Origin: an archaeon
Lineage (GTDB): Archaea > Thermoproteota > Nitrososphaeria > Nitrososphaerales > UBA183
DNA: 21,291 bases
Reading direction: 5' to 3'
Assembly (NCBI GenBank): GCA_021786335.1
Contig: JAJYNM010000017.1
Location: 1 to 21,291, forward strand
Within the stretch, counting starts at the first letter, position 1; each line of letters opens with the position of its first letter. The translations under genes were made by a program, and so were the position numbers. This document shows positions 6,464-13,508 of this stretch, piece after piece. The notes below the pieces were generated by a model. The model made no database searches. It was not told where the DNA came from and saw nothing but the letters and a program-made list of their open reading frames with translations.

Positions 6464-6946
6464 ATGCGAGCTTCAAAGGTGATGCTGGCGATACTCGCTG
6501 GTTCCATAATCTTCGGTCTCCTTGTCGGATATGCCGCTTACACCAGCGCTCTCTTCCCTCAGAAACAGGAGCCCTTCGGGGACTACGCTACAGTGGTTTC
6601 TACCTCGTTCAATGGGACGGAACTCGCGTTCAATGTCCGCTGGAACAACGCGAGCGCGCTTCCTCTCAGGGTGCAGGTCACTTCAACTGTGTCTACAGAG
6701 GCGGACTCTCCTCAATGCTCGGCGGGGCTGTCATCGGTGACGAGCGGCCAGGTGCTCTTCCTGCCTTTCGCTGTGAGTCCTCCGTCAGGGGCACTCGACA
6801 ACGTCTACCTTTCCATCGCGGCCAAGAATCTTGGTACCGGGAACCAGTTCACCATCATGTACAACCTGGACAACATCACGGCTTCGCCTTCTATAATCAC
6901 CCCCATCGGCCCCATCTGCGAACTCCCGCCAGGGACGAGCGGTTGA
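6464..6946 (+). CDS. Membrane-anchored extracytoplasmic protein of unknown function
   Basis: 160 residues; no family recognised. An N-terminal membrane segment (about 5-25) follows a short basic start (MRASK). It may be an uncleaved anchor or signal. The rest is a small, beta-rich, Asn/Ser/Thr-rich domain outside the cell, with sequons NGT, NAS and NIT and two well separated cysteines (in SPQCSAG and ICELPP). The ATG at 6464 is preferred over a GTG at 6449 because CTTAGATAG at 6428-6436 is then 28-36 bp upstream. It has the same direction as the exported protein before it but is probably transcribed separately across a 207-bp spacer. Confidence 0.65.
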   Translation: MRASKVMLAILAGSIIFGLLVGYAAYTSALFPQKQEPFGDYATVVSTSFNGTELAFNVRWNNASALPLRVQVTSTVSTEADSPQCSAGLSSVTSGQVLFLPFAVSPPSGALDNVYLSIAAKNLGTGNQFTIMYNLDNITASPSIITPIGPICELPPGTSG

Positions 6947-6978
6947 GCGGACCGGCTTCCTTCGGGACCTGTCCCAAG

Positions 6979-6986
6979 ATTTAATT
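6979..6986 (+). promoter_or_regulatory. TATA-like box upstream of the iron-sulfur membrane protein gene
   Basis: ATTTAATT is the only good A/T box in the 6947-7179 spacer. It would place transcription start near 7007, giving the 7180 gene a leader of about 170 nt. That is unusual for this genome, where starts mostly sit close to the box. Confidence 0.45.
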
Positions 6987-7006
6987 GCAGGCGAACGGGA
7001 GTCGGT

Positions 7007-7216
7007 TTGACGCTTAGTCAGCGTGTCAAAATGCCGCAGTTCAGAGACAGCTTGAGAAAGCCAATCGACCGACTGCTCCCGCGATGGGGAACCCACGGAC
7101 AACGGACAGTCCTCCCATGGGAGCGCCCGGCAGGAGCGCCCCAGCGGGAGCTGTCTTGCCATCCTGAGGGCTCTGCCATATGGGGGCCCGGGTCGAATGG
7201 TCAGGGGTCAGCCTGA
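7007..7216 (+). CDS. Candidate short upstream reading frame (69 codons)
   Basis: A TTG at 7007 lies 21-28 bp from the TATA-like box, as a leaderless start would. The frame runs to 7216, overlapping the first 37 bases of the 7180 gene. The first 25 residues (MTLSQRVKMPQFRDSLRKPI and on) look like a basic amphipathic helix, while the rest is low in recognisable structure. It could be a leader peptide, a real small protein, or chance. An alternative ATG is at 7031. Confidence 0.25.
   Translation: MTLSQRVKMPQFRDSLRKPIDRLLPRWGTHGQRTVLPWERPAGAPQRELSCHPEGSAIWGPGSNGQGSA
7112..7123. repeat. Perfect 12-bp palindrome in the leader region
   Basis: CTCCCATGGGAG lies 57-68 bp before the 7180 start. Right after it, GGAGCGCCC occurs twice (7120-7128 and 7133-7141). 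This could be a regulator site or RNA structure; function unknown. Confidence 0.35.
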
Positions 7217-9285
7217 GAATGGCCCTCCCTGTTGGAATCCTCTGGGGGGGAGCGGCCTCGATGGCAGCGGTGACTGCCTGGCTGATCAAGAGGGCGTCGA
7301 AGGTGGTGACGCTCTACGATGGGGCAGTCGTGCTGTTCCTTCTCATCATGATGGTCTCCATGTTTGTGAGCGTGGTGGACTACATCTATGCGCCGAGCAT
7401 CACCACGCTGTTCGTCCTCTTCGCGGCGAACATGGTATCCATGAGCATCTTCCTTATCCCCATCGTCGCTTCTCTCATGTATGGAGGCAAGAAGCTGGAT
7501 GATGTAGGCATCGGAGGCCTGACGCTCCTTGGCGCCTTCCAACTGGCAGCGGTAGCCCTCGTGATAGCCGCCGAGGTGTTCATGGGGTGGGCATTCACCC
7601 TCGCATCGGGAGCCGTGCTCCCGGCCGGGAGCGGTGGAGGAGCGTACGCTGCCCTGGTCGGGTCGATCAGCTCGTACTGGTTCGTCTTCACCATGGCGGG
7701 GGAGATGGCCATCACACTGTACCTCCTGAGAGACAGGCTCCAGAAGGCAGTCTGGACTGTAGTCGGGGCCCAGGTGTTCATCATGCTGTTCTCGCCTACT
7801 GCAATCGATTCCTCCGTGTGGGCGCGGTATTCGACCTACCTGGGGAGCGTTGCCATGATAGTGCTGTTCATCTATATCTTCGAGTTCCTCTTCATGAACC
7901 GCAGTCTGGACCGCGGGACATCGGACTACCTCGTCAGGATATTGCTTGCGTATGGGATAATGATGGCTGGAATCTTCAGCTGGCTGCTCTTCGGAAACGA
8001 AGAGGTCTTCGCGTTGTCCCTTTTGGTCGAAATGGCCGTGTACTTCTCCGCCATCATTCGCGACAAGGGATCAGGGGGGATGCAGCTCGAGAGCTGGCAG
8101 TCGAGGCCCCTGTGGGTGTTCGCCGTCCTCAGCTTCCTCTTTGTAGCGGAGTTCTTCATGGGCGCCGCCATCGACGTCTACGCCTACGGAACGGCGTATT
8201 TCACCAGTATCCCGCTCGTCCCCATAGCTGGCTCCATCCAGGGGGCAGTCGCCGCTGCAGGCTACGACTTCATCAGGTACTTCTCCGCGGTCACCGCATC
8301 AGCCTGGTACCTCATCATGATGGGGATAGAGATGGGCGCGCTGGTGCTCTTCAAGATAAGGTACGCGCGCGAGCTTGAGACGAAGGTCAGGCTCGGCATG
8401 GTGATAGGGGCGTATGCCATCTATGCGGTCTTCCTGCCGTACTTCGTCTTCCCCACCACAGTTCAGTACATCCCATGGGTAGGATGGAGCATGGGGATCG
8501 GCACGGCTGGAGCGCTCGCCCCTGCGGTGGCGCTTGCGTTGCTCGGCACCTACTTCGTGAGCGGGCTCCTGTCATTCTTCTTCGGCAGCAGGAATGTCTG
8601 CTCGGTCTTCTGCACTGCCGCGCTCATGTACCAAGGGACGGCCATAGACGCCATGAGTTCGTTCAATCGGACGTCGAAGCTTGGACGCAGATTCCTCACC
8701 AGCAGGCTCTCGGCGACCTACAAATGGGTGGTGTCGCTGGTCTGGTTCTCCTTGGTGGCCGCGGCCGCCCTGTCTTACCTGAACTCGATCGGGTTGGTGG
8801 ACGTGACCTTATTCGGGACAGACACGAGTTTCTTCCTGTACAGCTTCTACTTCAGTTTCCTATGGTACATCGTCTGGATCCTGATCCCCTTCGTGGGCAC
8901 TTACGCCTGTGCGACGACCGGCCTCTGCGGCTGGGGCTCATTCAATCATCTGATTTCGAGGTTTGGGTTGTTCAGGCTGAAGGTCAAGGACAGCGATACC
9001 TGTGTGACCTGCCCTACCAAGGACTGCGCAAAGGTGTGCCCCGTGGGAATAACAGACCAGCCCGGCTCGTTCATCGGGACAGGGCAGCTCAAGAGCATGA
9101 AGTGCATAGGGGTCGGGGACTGCGTCACTGCGTGCCCGTATCAGAATATCTACTTTTACGACATCAGAGCATGGCTCAGGGAGAGGCTTCATGGTGCCAA
9201 GCCTCCCGCCACCAGAGGAACCATGCTTCCAGTGCTGCGGATCTGGCACGTGTCTGGCGCCGGGCCCCATACGGAGGATGAGTAG
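7180..9285 (+). CDS. Multi-pass membrane protein with C-terminal ferredoxin domain (NapH/NosR-like organisation)
   Basis: 701 residues. About 14-16 hydrophobic segments cover residues 15-580, then a cytoplasmic iron-sulfur domain follows. Two Cys pairs at the membrane edge (C474/C478 in SRNVCSVFC and C577/C583 in YACATTGLCGWG) resemble those before the ferredoxin part of NapH, NosR and CcoG proteins. Ferredoxin motif one is C608, C611, C616, C620-P. Motif two is C642, C648, C652-P, with V645 where a Cys is normal. The membrane part seems duplicated: AEVFMG (131-136) and GEM (174-176) recur as AEFFMG (323-328) and IEM (383-385), keeping Glu within membrane segments. Few His residues argue against haem b. 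It probably moves electrons between a cytoplasmic donor and the membrane, but its partner is unknown. It converges on the oxidase operon. The start is the first ATG after an in-frame stop at 7165; an internal ATG at 7219 is possible. Confidence 0.8.
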   Translation: MGARVEWSGVSLRMALPVGILWGGAASMAAVTAWLIKRASKVVTLYDGAVVLFLLIMMVSMFVSVVDYIYAPSITTLFVLFAANMVSMSIFLIPIVASLMYGGKKLDDVGIGGLTLLGAFQLAAVALVIAAEVFMGWAFTLASGAVLPAGSGGGAYAALVGSISSYWFVFTMAGEMAITLYLLRDRLQKAVWTVVGAQVFIMLFSPTAIDSSVWARYSTYLGSVAMIVLFIYIFEFLFMNRSLDRGTSDYLVRILLAYGIMMAGIFSWLLFGNEEVFALSLLVEMAVYFSAIIRDKGSGGMQLESWQSRPLWVFAVLSFLFVAEFFMGAAIDVYAYGTAYFTSIPLVPIAGSIQGAVAAAGYDFIRYFSAVTASAWYLIMMGIEMGALVLFKIRYARELETKVRLGMVIGAYAIYAVFLPYFVFPTTVQYIPWVGWSMGIGTAGALAPAVALALLGTYFVSGLLSFFFGSRNVCSVFCTAALMYQGTAIDAMSSFNRTSKLGRRFLTSRLSATYKWVVSLVWFSLVAAAALSYLNSIGLVDVTLFGTDTSFFLYSFYFSFLWYIVWILIPFVGTYACATTGLCGWGSFNHLISRFGLFRLKVKDSDTCVTCPTKDCAKVCPVGITDQPGSFIGTGQLKSMKCIGVGDCVTACPYQNIYFYDIRAWLRERLHGAKPPATRGTMLPVLRIWHVSGAGPHTEDE

Positions 9286-9397
9286 CTGCGCCGGCAAGGG
9301 GCAACTGATGCCTTGCAAGGCGCCTGTGTCGAGTCCACTGGGCCAGTATTCGCTCGGCTCGAAGGGTCAGGGGCTCTTGCAATCCTTGTCGCACTAG
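9191..9397 (+). CDS. Candidate small Cys-rich protein (68 aa)
   Basis: This frame overlaps the last 95 bases of the 701-residue protein and continues 112 bases beyond it. It holds six cysteines, four of them in PCFQCCGSGTC (residues 11-21), with two later ones in SSCAG and MPCK. Its TAG shares the CTAG tetranucleotide with the stop of the convergent subunit IV gene, so it fills the space exactly. It might bind iron-sulfur or zinc and act with the protein it overlaps. No family recognised. The alternative is chance openness in a GC-rich strand. Confidence 0.35.
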   Translation: MVPSLPPPEEPCFQCCGSGTCLAPGPIRRMSSCAGKGQLMPCKAPVSSPLGQYSLGSKGQGLLQSLSH

Positions 9398-9663
9398 TAT
9401 GAGGGGCCTATGTACTCGACGACCATGGAAATTATGAGCACAGCGATGAAGATGACCCCCACGAGAGCTATGGCACGCACCGGGGACGGTTCGTCCTTCA
9501 GCCCCATGTAGTAACCTCCCATCACAGTGGCTTCGCTTATTGCGATGATACCAATCACGGTGTAGTAGGCGGTGCTCACCACCATCGACCCTGAGAGGTA
9601 CACCTCTGAGATTGTCGCCAAGAGGAGGTATACGAGGACGCCGATGGTACCTGCTTCTCTCAT
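9394..9663 (-). CDS. Small oxidase-associated membrane protein (subunit IV-like)
   Basis: 89 residues with three membrane segments (about 4-26, 32-52 and 62-84) joined by short polar loops (GLKDEPSP between the last two). Position and shape match subunit IV-type proteins found after subunit III in prokaryotic haem-copper oxidases, though the sequence itself is weakly conserved. The ATG at 9663 is 4 nt after the stop of the subunit I+III gene, so translation is probably coupled. An in-frame extension to 9708 would overlap that gene and is unlikely. Confidence 0.7.
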   Translation of the reverse strand: MREAGTIGVLVYLLLATISEVYLSGSMVVSTAYYTVIGIIAISEATVMGGYYMGLKDEPSPVRAIALVGVIFIAVLIISMVVEYIGPSY

Positions 9664-9667
9664 GTTG

Positions 9668-12004
9668 TTACACCAGATAGAACAGAGGGAAGAGGAAGAC
9701 CCAGACAATGTCTACGAAGTCCCAGTAAAGGGCGAAGTTGGCGATGGACTTGCTCCCCTCAGGGCCCGGTTTTCTTACTGCCCTGACCATCAGGTAGACC
9801 ATCATGACGAGACCCGCCGTCACATGGGAGGCATGGACCCCTGTCAGAAGGAAGTACAACCCGTTCGGCAGCGAGGTGTTGAACCAGATGCCTCTGAGGT
9901 AGAGGCTGTACCATTCGCTCGCCTCAGTCAGGAGGAACGCGAGGCCAAGCGCGAAGGTGCTGCCGAGCCAGATCATGTAGTGGCGTTGCTCCCCCGCCTT
10001 CTGCGACATAACCGCTCGGACCATAGTGAAGCTGCTGGCGAGCAGGGCGACCGTGGAAATGGCCCCGGTGGTCACATCGTGTACGTTGCCTATCGCAGGC
10101 CAGACGACTCCGGCGATGGCGGAGTTCTCACGGATGAAGAGCGTGCTGCCGATGAGCGAGCCGAAGAGCAGGATATCCGAAGCTATGAATATCCACATCC
10201 CCAGCTTTATCCGGCCGACCCCTGCGAAGGGGAACTTGTCCCCGAACGTCTCCCCGAGTGAGAATTTGTCCCCCATGTTGTCCCTGGCCCAGCGGAGCAG
10301 GGCGTAGACCAGAAACACGAGACCTACTACGATTACGGCCTTCCCGGCCAGGTACGGAGACGTCGCCAGGCCCACGAGGGTGACCGCAACTCCTATGCTG
10401 ACTTCAAGTGGCCTGTGGCTGGTGTGCTTGGCCTCGATCGCTTCCGACTCGGACGGCCCGTACGACCCATCGGCGGCAGACCCGACCGACCTTAGAAGGC
10501 CGCTCTTCCCCCACTCTGGCGAGAGGCTATGCCACGGGTTCGGGATGGACGGGAACCCTCCGTAGTGGGTATAGAGGAGGTTGGCGACGAAGATGAGTTG
10601 GGCACCGCCGAAGATTATGGCTCCGACGCTCGAAATGTAGTTGAGCGTTCCCCACCCGGTGGAAGCAGAGTAGGTGACAATCCTCCTGGGCATGTCGATC
10701 AGGAGGAACATAGGCGCGTAGGTGATGTTGAACCCTATGAAGGAGATCGCAAAGTGGAGCAGCCCAAGCTTCTCGCTGTACATCTTTCCGGTGATCTTCG
10801 GCAGCCAGTAGTACACCCCGGCGACAAGACCGAATATGGTCGCGCCTACCATCACGTAGTGGAAGTGCGCCACAACGAAGTATGACCCTCTGAAGACGAC
10901 GTCGAGAACGAACGAAGAGAGGAAGACCCCGGATATCCCTCCTATGATGAAGAGGACGATTGCGCCGTAGGCCCAGAGCATCGGCGTGTTGAGCTTGACC
11001 CCGCCCAGGGTGGTGAGGATGAATGAAAGAACTATGATGTCGAACGGTATCGATATGATGATCGTTGTGACACTGAAGGTCGCCAGTTCTGCAAGGTTGA
11101 TACCCGTGATGAACATGTGGTGCTGCCATACCAGCATGCTGAGAGGGATGACCATTAGCCCAGTGGCGAGAACGATCAGCCGCCTTCCTTCGAGGTCTCT
11201 GCCTGCGAAGACGGGCAGTATCTCGGCGATGGCGCCGAAAGCCGGGAGTAGGACTATGTACACTTCAGGGTGCCCGAAGAACCAGAACAGGTTGGTCCAG
11301 AGGATGGCACCCCCTGCCACCGACACGAAGATGACAGTGCCGAGAAGCCTGTCAGACATCAGCATGACCAGCGCGGCCAGCAGAGGCGGGAAGGCGAGGA
11401 GCATCAGGATGAGCGTGAATGTGGCGAACCACGTGAACATCGGAATCTTGGAGATCGTCATTCCGGGAGCGCGCTCGTGAGCTATGGTCACGAGGAAGTT
11501 TATGCTCCCGATGGTCACAGACGCGGCCAGCATCGCGAGGCCCAGGAAGACAAGCGAGATGCCTACGCCTGGAGAGTACACTGAGGTGTTCAACGGCTGG
11601 TAGACAGTCCACCCTCCGTTAGGCCCGCCCCCTGGCAGGAAGAGACCTCCTATCGCGAGGACCCCGCTGAAGAGGTACATCCAGTAGCTCACGGCGTTGA
11701 GCCTTGGGAAGGCAAGGTCAGGCGCTCCAATCTGGAGGGGGACGAAGTAGTTCATCAGCGCGATGCCAAGAGGGGAGAGGAACCAGAGTATCATCACCAG
11801 TCCGTGCATGGTCACGAACTCGTTGTACAGGGAGGCAGAGAGGACGGTGTTGCTTGGGACCGAGAGCTGCACGCGCATCAACTCGGCCAGCATTGCGCCT
11901 ACGGCGCCGAAGAACATCGAAGTGATGAAGTAGAGAATCCCTATTTCCTTGTGGTTAGTAGTTGTGGTCCATCGATGTACGCTCCTGCGAAAATCGAAGG
12001 CCAC
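9668..12004 (-). CDS. coxA: Haem-copper oxidase subunit I+III fusion (SoxM/CoxAC type)
   Basis: Reduces O2 to water and pumps protons in the cell membrane. 778 residues: subunit I (about 1-515) joined to a subunit III domain of about five or more membrane segments (about 540-778). Subunit I has the haem a His H67 in VTMHG, CuB ligands H245, H295 and H296, and the Tyr cross-link partner Y249 in GHPEVY. H380 and H382 in AHFHYV ligate the two haems. E247 in GHPEVY and D96 in IGAPDLAFPR mark a classical A1-type enzyme with a D-channel. The frame is open to 12118, but I place the start at a GTG at 12004: a GGGAGG lies upstream, the gene then follows subunit II by two bases, and the extension lacks similarity. 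Fusion of I and III is known from Sulfolobus SoxM. Confidence 0.95.
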   Translation of the reverse strand: MAFDFRRSVHRWTTTTNHKEIGILYFITSMFFGAVGAMLAELMRVQLSVPSNTVLSASLYNEFVTMHGLVMILWFLSPLGIALMNYFVPLQIGAPDLAFPRLNAVSYWMYLFSGVLAIGGLFLPGGGPNGGWTVYQPLNTSVYSPGVGISLVFLGLAMLAASVTIGSINFLVTIAHERAPGMTISKIPMFTWFATFTLILMLLAFPPLLAALVMLMSDRLLGTVIFVSVAGGAILWTNLFWFFGHPEVYIVLLPAFGAIAEILPVFAGRDLEGRRLIVLATGLMVIPLSMLVWQHHMFITGINLAELATFSVTTIIISIPFDIIVLSFILTTLGGVKLNTPMLWAYGAIVLFIIGGISGVFLSSFVLDVVFRGSYFVVAHFHYVMVGATIFGLVAGVYYWLPKITGKMYSEKLGLLHFAISFIGFNITYAPMFLLIDMPRRIVTYSASTGWGTLNYISSVGAIIFGGAQLIFVANLLYTHYGGFPSIPNPWHSLSPEWGKSGLLRSVGSAADGSYGPSESEAIEAKHTSHRPLEVSIGVAVTLVGLATSPYLAGKAVIVVGLVFLVYALLRWARDNMGDKFSLGETFGDKFPFAGVGRIKLGMWIFIASDILLFGSLIGSTLFIRENSAIAGVVWPAIGNVHDVTTGAISTVALLASSFTMVRAVMSQKAGEQRHYMIWLGSTFALGLAFLLTEASEWYSLYLRGIWFNTSLPNGLYFLLTGVHASHVTAGLVMMVYLMVRAVRKPGPEGSKSIANFALYWDFVDIVWVFLFPLFYLV

Positions 12005-12006
12005 AG

Positions 12007-12639
12007 CTAACCTCCCTTTGTCTGAAGCGACCCATACCAAGCGTTGAAGGTTGATGCGTTCACAGCGTAGAGCTCGGCTGTCATGAAAGCGTGCCCGACT
12101 CCGCATAGCTCCTTGCATATTATCGAGTACTGCGATGGAGTGGGGACCTCCAGCCAGAGCTGGTTGTATCTCCCGGGGATGGCGTCCTTGGCGACGTCGA
12201 GCTGTTGTATTGCGAAGGAATGAAACACGTCTTTAGAAGTTATATTCAGAACTATCGTCTCACCGACAGGTATGGTGAGGTTGCCCACCTGAGCGTAACC
12301 GTTCGGGTAGATGAACGTCCAGAAGAACTGCTGACCCACCACTTGGATGGTCATCGAATTCGCTGGGTCGGACGGCACAGTGACAAGGGATGTGGCGCTG
12401 AAAGTGTCTAGCTCGACCGTGGTGAGTATGCTTATGGTGATTAGCGTGAGGATCACGGCGCGAATCTTCTTCCTCCTTTCGAGAGACCTCTTGGGACCTA
12501 CCTCCGCCTTCACCTTCGGCTTGGTGAAGACGCTGTAGGTGAGAACAGAGATTACGACTATGCCTACCAGCGTGCCAAGGACCAGATAGACGTCGAAAAC
12601 CGAGGTCCAGATGGCTACCGTAGGAGGCGTGACCGCCAT
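12007..12639 (-). CDS. coxB: Cytochrome oxidase subunit II with CuA site
   Basis: Takes electrons from a copper or haem carrier outside the cell and passes them to subunit I. 210 residues: two membrane segments (about 13-36 and 59-79), then a cupredoxin domain outside. All CuA ligands are present: H140 in DVFHSF, C175, E177 and C179 in CKELCG, H183 and M186 in GHAFM. It is therefore a cytochrome c- or cupredoxin-oxidising enzyme rather than a quinol oxidase, which would lack CuA. It is first in the operon: the ATG at 12639 follows a TATA-like CTTATG by about 32 bp. In a cell without c-type cytochromes the donor would be a blue copper protein. Confidence 0.95.
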   Translation of the reverse strand: MAVTPPTVAIWTSVFDVYLVLGTLVGIVVISVLTYSVFTKPKVKAEVGPKRSLERRKKIRAVILTLITISILTTVELDTFSATSLVTVPSDPANSMTIQVVGQQFFWTFIYPNGYAQVGNLTIPVGETIVLNITSKDVFHSFAIQQLDVAKDAIPGRYNQLWLEVPTPSQYSIICKELCGVGHAFMTAELYAVNASTFNAWYGSLQTKGG

Positions 12640-12670
12640 AAAAGTCGACCAAAGGCGTTAGGGAACTGCT

Positions 12671-12679
12671 CATAAGCTT
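12671..12679 (-). promoter_or_regulatory. TATA-like box of the oxidase operon
   Basis: On the minus strand this reads AAGCTTATG, 32-40 bp before the subunit II ATG. It is one half of the divergent promoter region shared with the Rieske operon. Confidence 0.45.
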
Positions 12680-12742
12680 TGCCTAAAAGATGCCGCAAAA
12701 ATGGGCGGTTTAGGGTGGCAACGGCAACGAATTCAGGATAGG

Positions 12743-12752
12743 TTTTTTTAAT
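12743..12752 (+). promoter_or_regulatory. TATA-like box of the Rieske/cytochrome b operon
   Basis: TTTTTTTAAT lies 23-32 bp before the ATG at 12775, supporting that codon rather than the ATG at 12751, which overlaps the box itself. Confidence 0.6.
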
Positions 12753-12774
12753 GAGGATTAGGGAGTTTCCAGAG

Positions 12775-13506
12775 ATGGACGAGCCGGGGGAAAAGAAGCA
12801 ACCAACACCCACCGAAGGTGACCAGAACCAGGGGGTGGGGAGGCGCGATTTCCTGAGGATCGTGGTCACGGTCGGGGCGGTGGGCACCATAATCGGAGTC
12901 GCCGGGCTCTTTACTGAGTTTCTGACATACGTCCCGACGTCGAACGTGACACTTGCGTGGCCCAAATCCAAGGTAGCCAACATAAATGGCCTGCAGGACC
13001 TTAAGCCTGTCAACTTCTTCTATCCTCTTTCCGACGAACCGAATATCCTCGTGAAGCTTGGGGTGAAGGCGGAGAATGGCATCGGCCCGTCCGAGGACAT
13101 AGTAGCCTTCAGCCTCATCTGTCAGCACCTGGGATGCATCTACGCGTTTGTCCCTGAAGGAGCCTCTCCCACTTGCAACTCCGCGTACAAGATGCCAGTC
13201 GACGGAGGATACTGCTGCTGCCACGGGAGCCACTACGATTTCACTAAAGAAGGAGCGGTCATAGGCGGTCCGGCTCCCAGACCGGTGCCGATGGTGCAGC
13301 TGGAACTGGACCAATCCACCGGAGACATCTATGCGACTTCGATGGGACCCCCCAGCATATTCGGCCATGACACGGGAGCGACCGCGCCGGCCCAGGTACT
13401 GTCGGCTGACATGACAGGGGGTAGCGTCATCACCAACACCGTTTCGATTACCTCAACGCAGTCCACGAGCGGCACCAGCACTGCCAGCGGGAGCTCTGGG
13501 GCGTAG
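12775..13506 (+). CDS. Rieske iron-sulfur protein with Tat-type anchor
   Basis: Takes an electron from quinol at the cytochrome b site and passes it to an outer carrier. 243 residues from the ATG at 12775. A twin-arginine motif GRRDFLRIV (22-30) and membrane helix (about 29-51) show folded export, as usual for Rieske proteins. [2Fe-2S] box one is C116, H118, C121 in CQHLGC. Box two is CCCHGSHYD (147-155), with C147 and H150 as ligands and C149 as the disulfide partner. The usual Pro of CPCHG is Cys148. The last 45 residues are Ser/Thr-rich and probably disordered or glycosylated. It is first of a three-gene set with cytochrome b two bases downstream. Confidence 0.95.
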   Translation: MDEPGEKKQPTPTEGDQNQGVGRRDFLRIVVTVGAVGTIIGVAGLFTEFLTYVPTSNVTLAWPKSKVANINGLQDLKPVNFFYPLSDEPNILVKLGVKAENGIGPSEDIVAFSLICQHLGCIYAFVPEGASPTCNSAYKMPVDGGYCCCHGSHYDFTKEGAVIGGPAPRPVPMVQLELDQSTGDIYATSMGPPSIFGHDTGATAPAQVLSADMTGGSVITNTVSITSTQSTSGTSTASGSSGA

Positions 13507-13508
13507 GC

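Noticed and set aside
7587..9281. Long plus-strand frames of 263 and 268 codons inside the iron-sulfur protein gene
   Set aside because: Arg/Gly/His-rich shadow translations of a GC-rich gene, without motifs, while the 701-codon frame has clear membrane helices and Cys motifs.
9191..9285. Frameshift joining the Cys-rich frame to the 701-residue protein as one product
   Set aside because: No slippery run is evident and the ferredoxin domain is already closed by its CP motif. An overlapping separate frame is simpler.
9572..10261. 229-codon plus-strand frame opposite the oxidase gene
   Set aside because: Antisense shadow of the subunit III domain and subunit IV, which have strong protein signatures on the minus strand.
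12005..12118. 38-codon N-terminal extension of the subunit I+III gene
   Set aside because: It overlaps the CuA subunit II coding end, is Arg-rich and lacks similarity. The GTG at 12004 has a GGGAGG before it.
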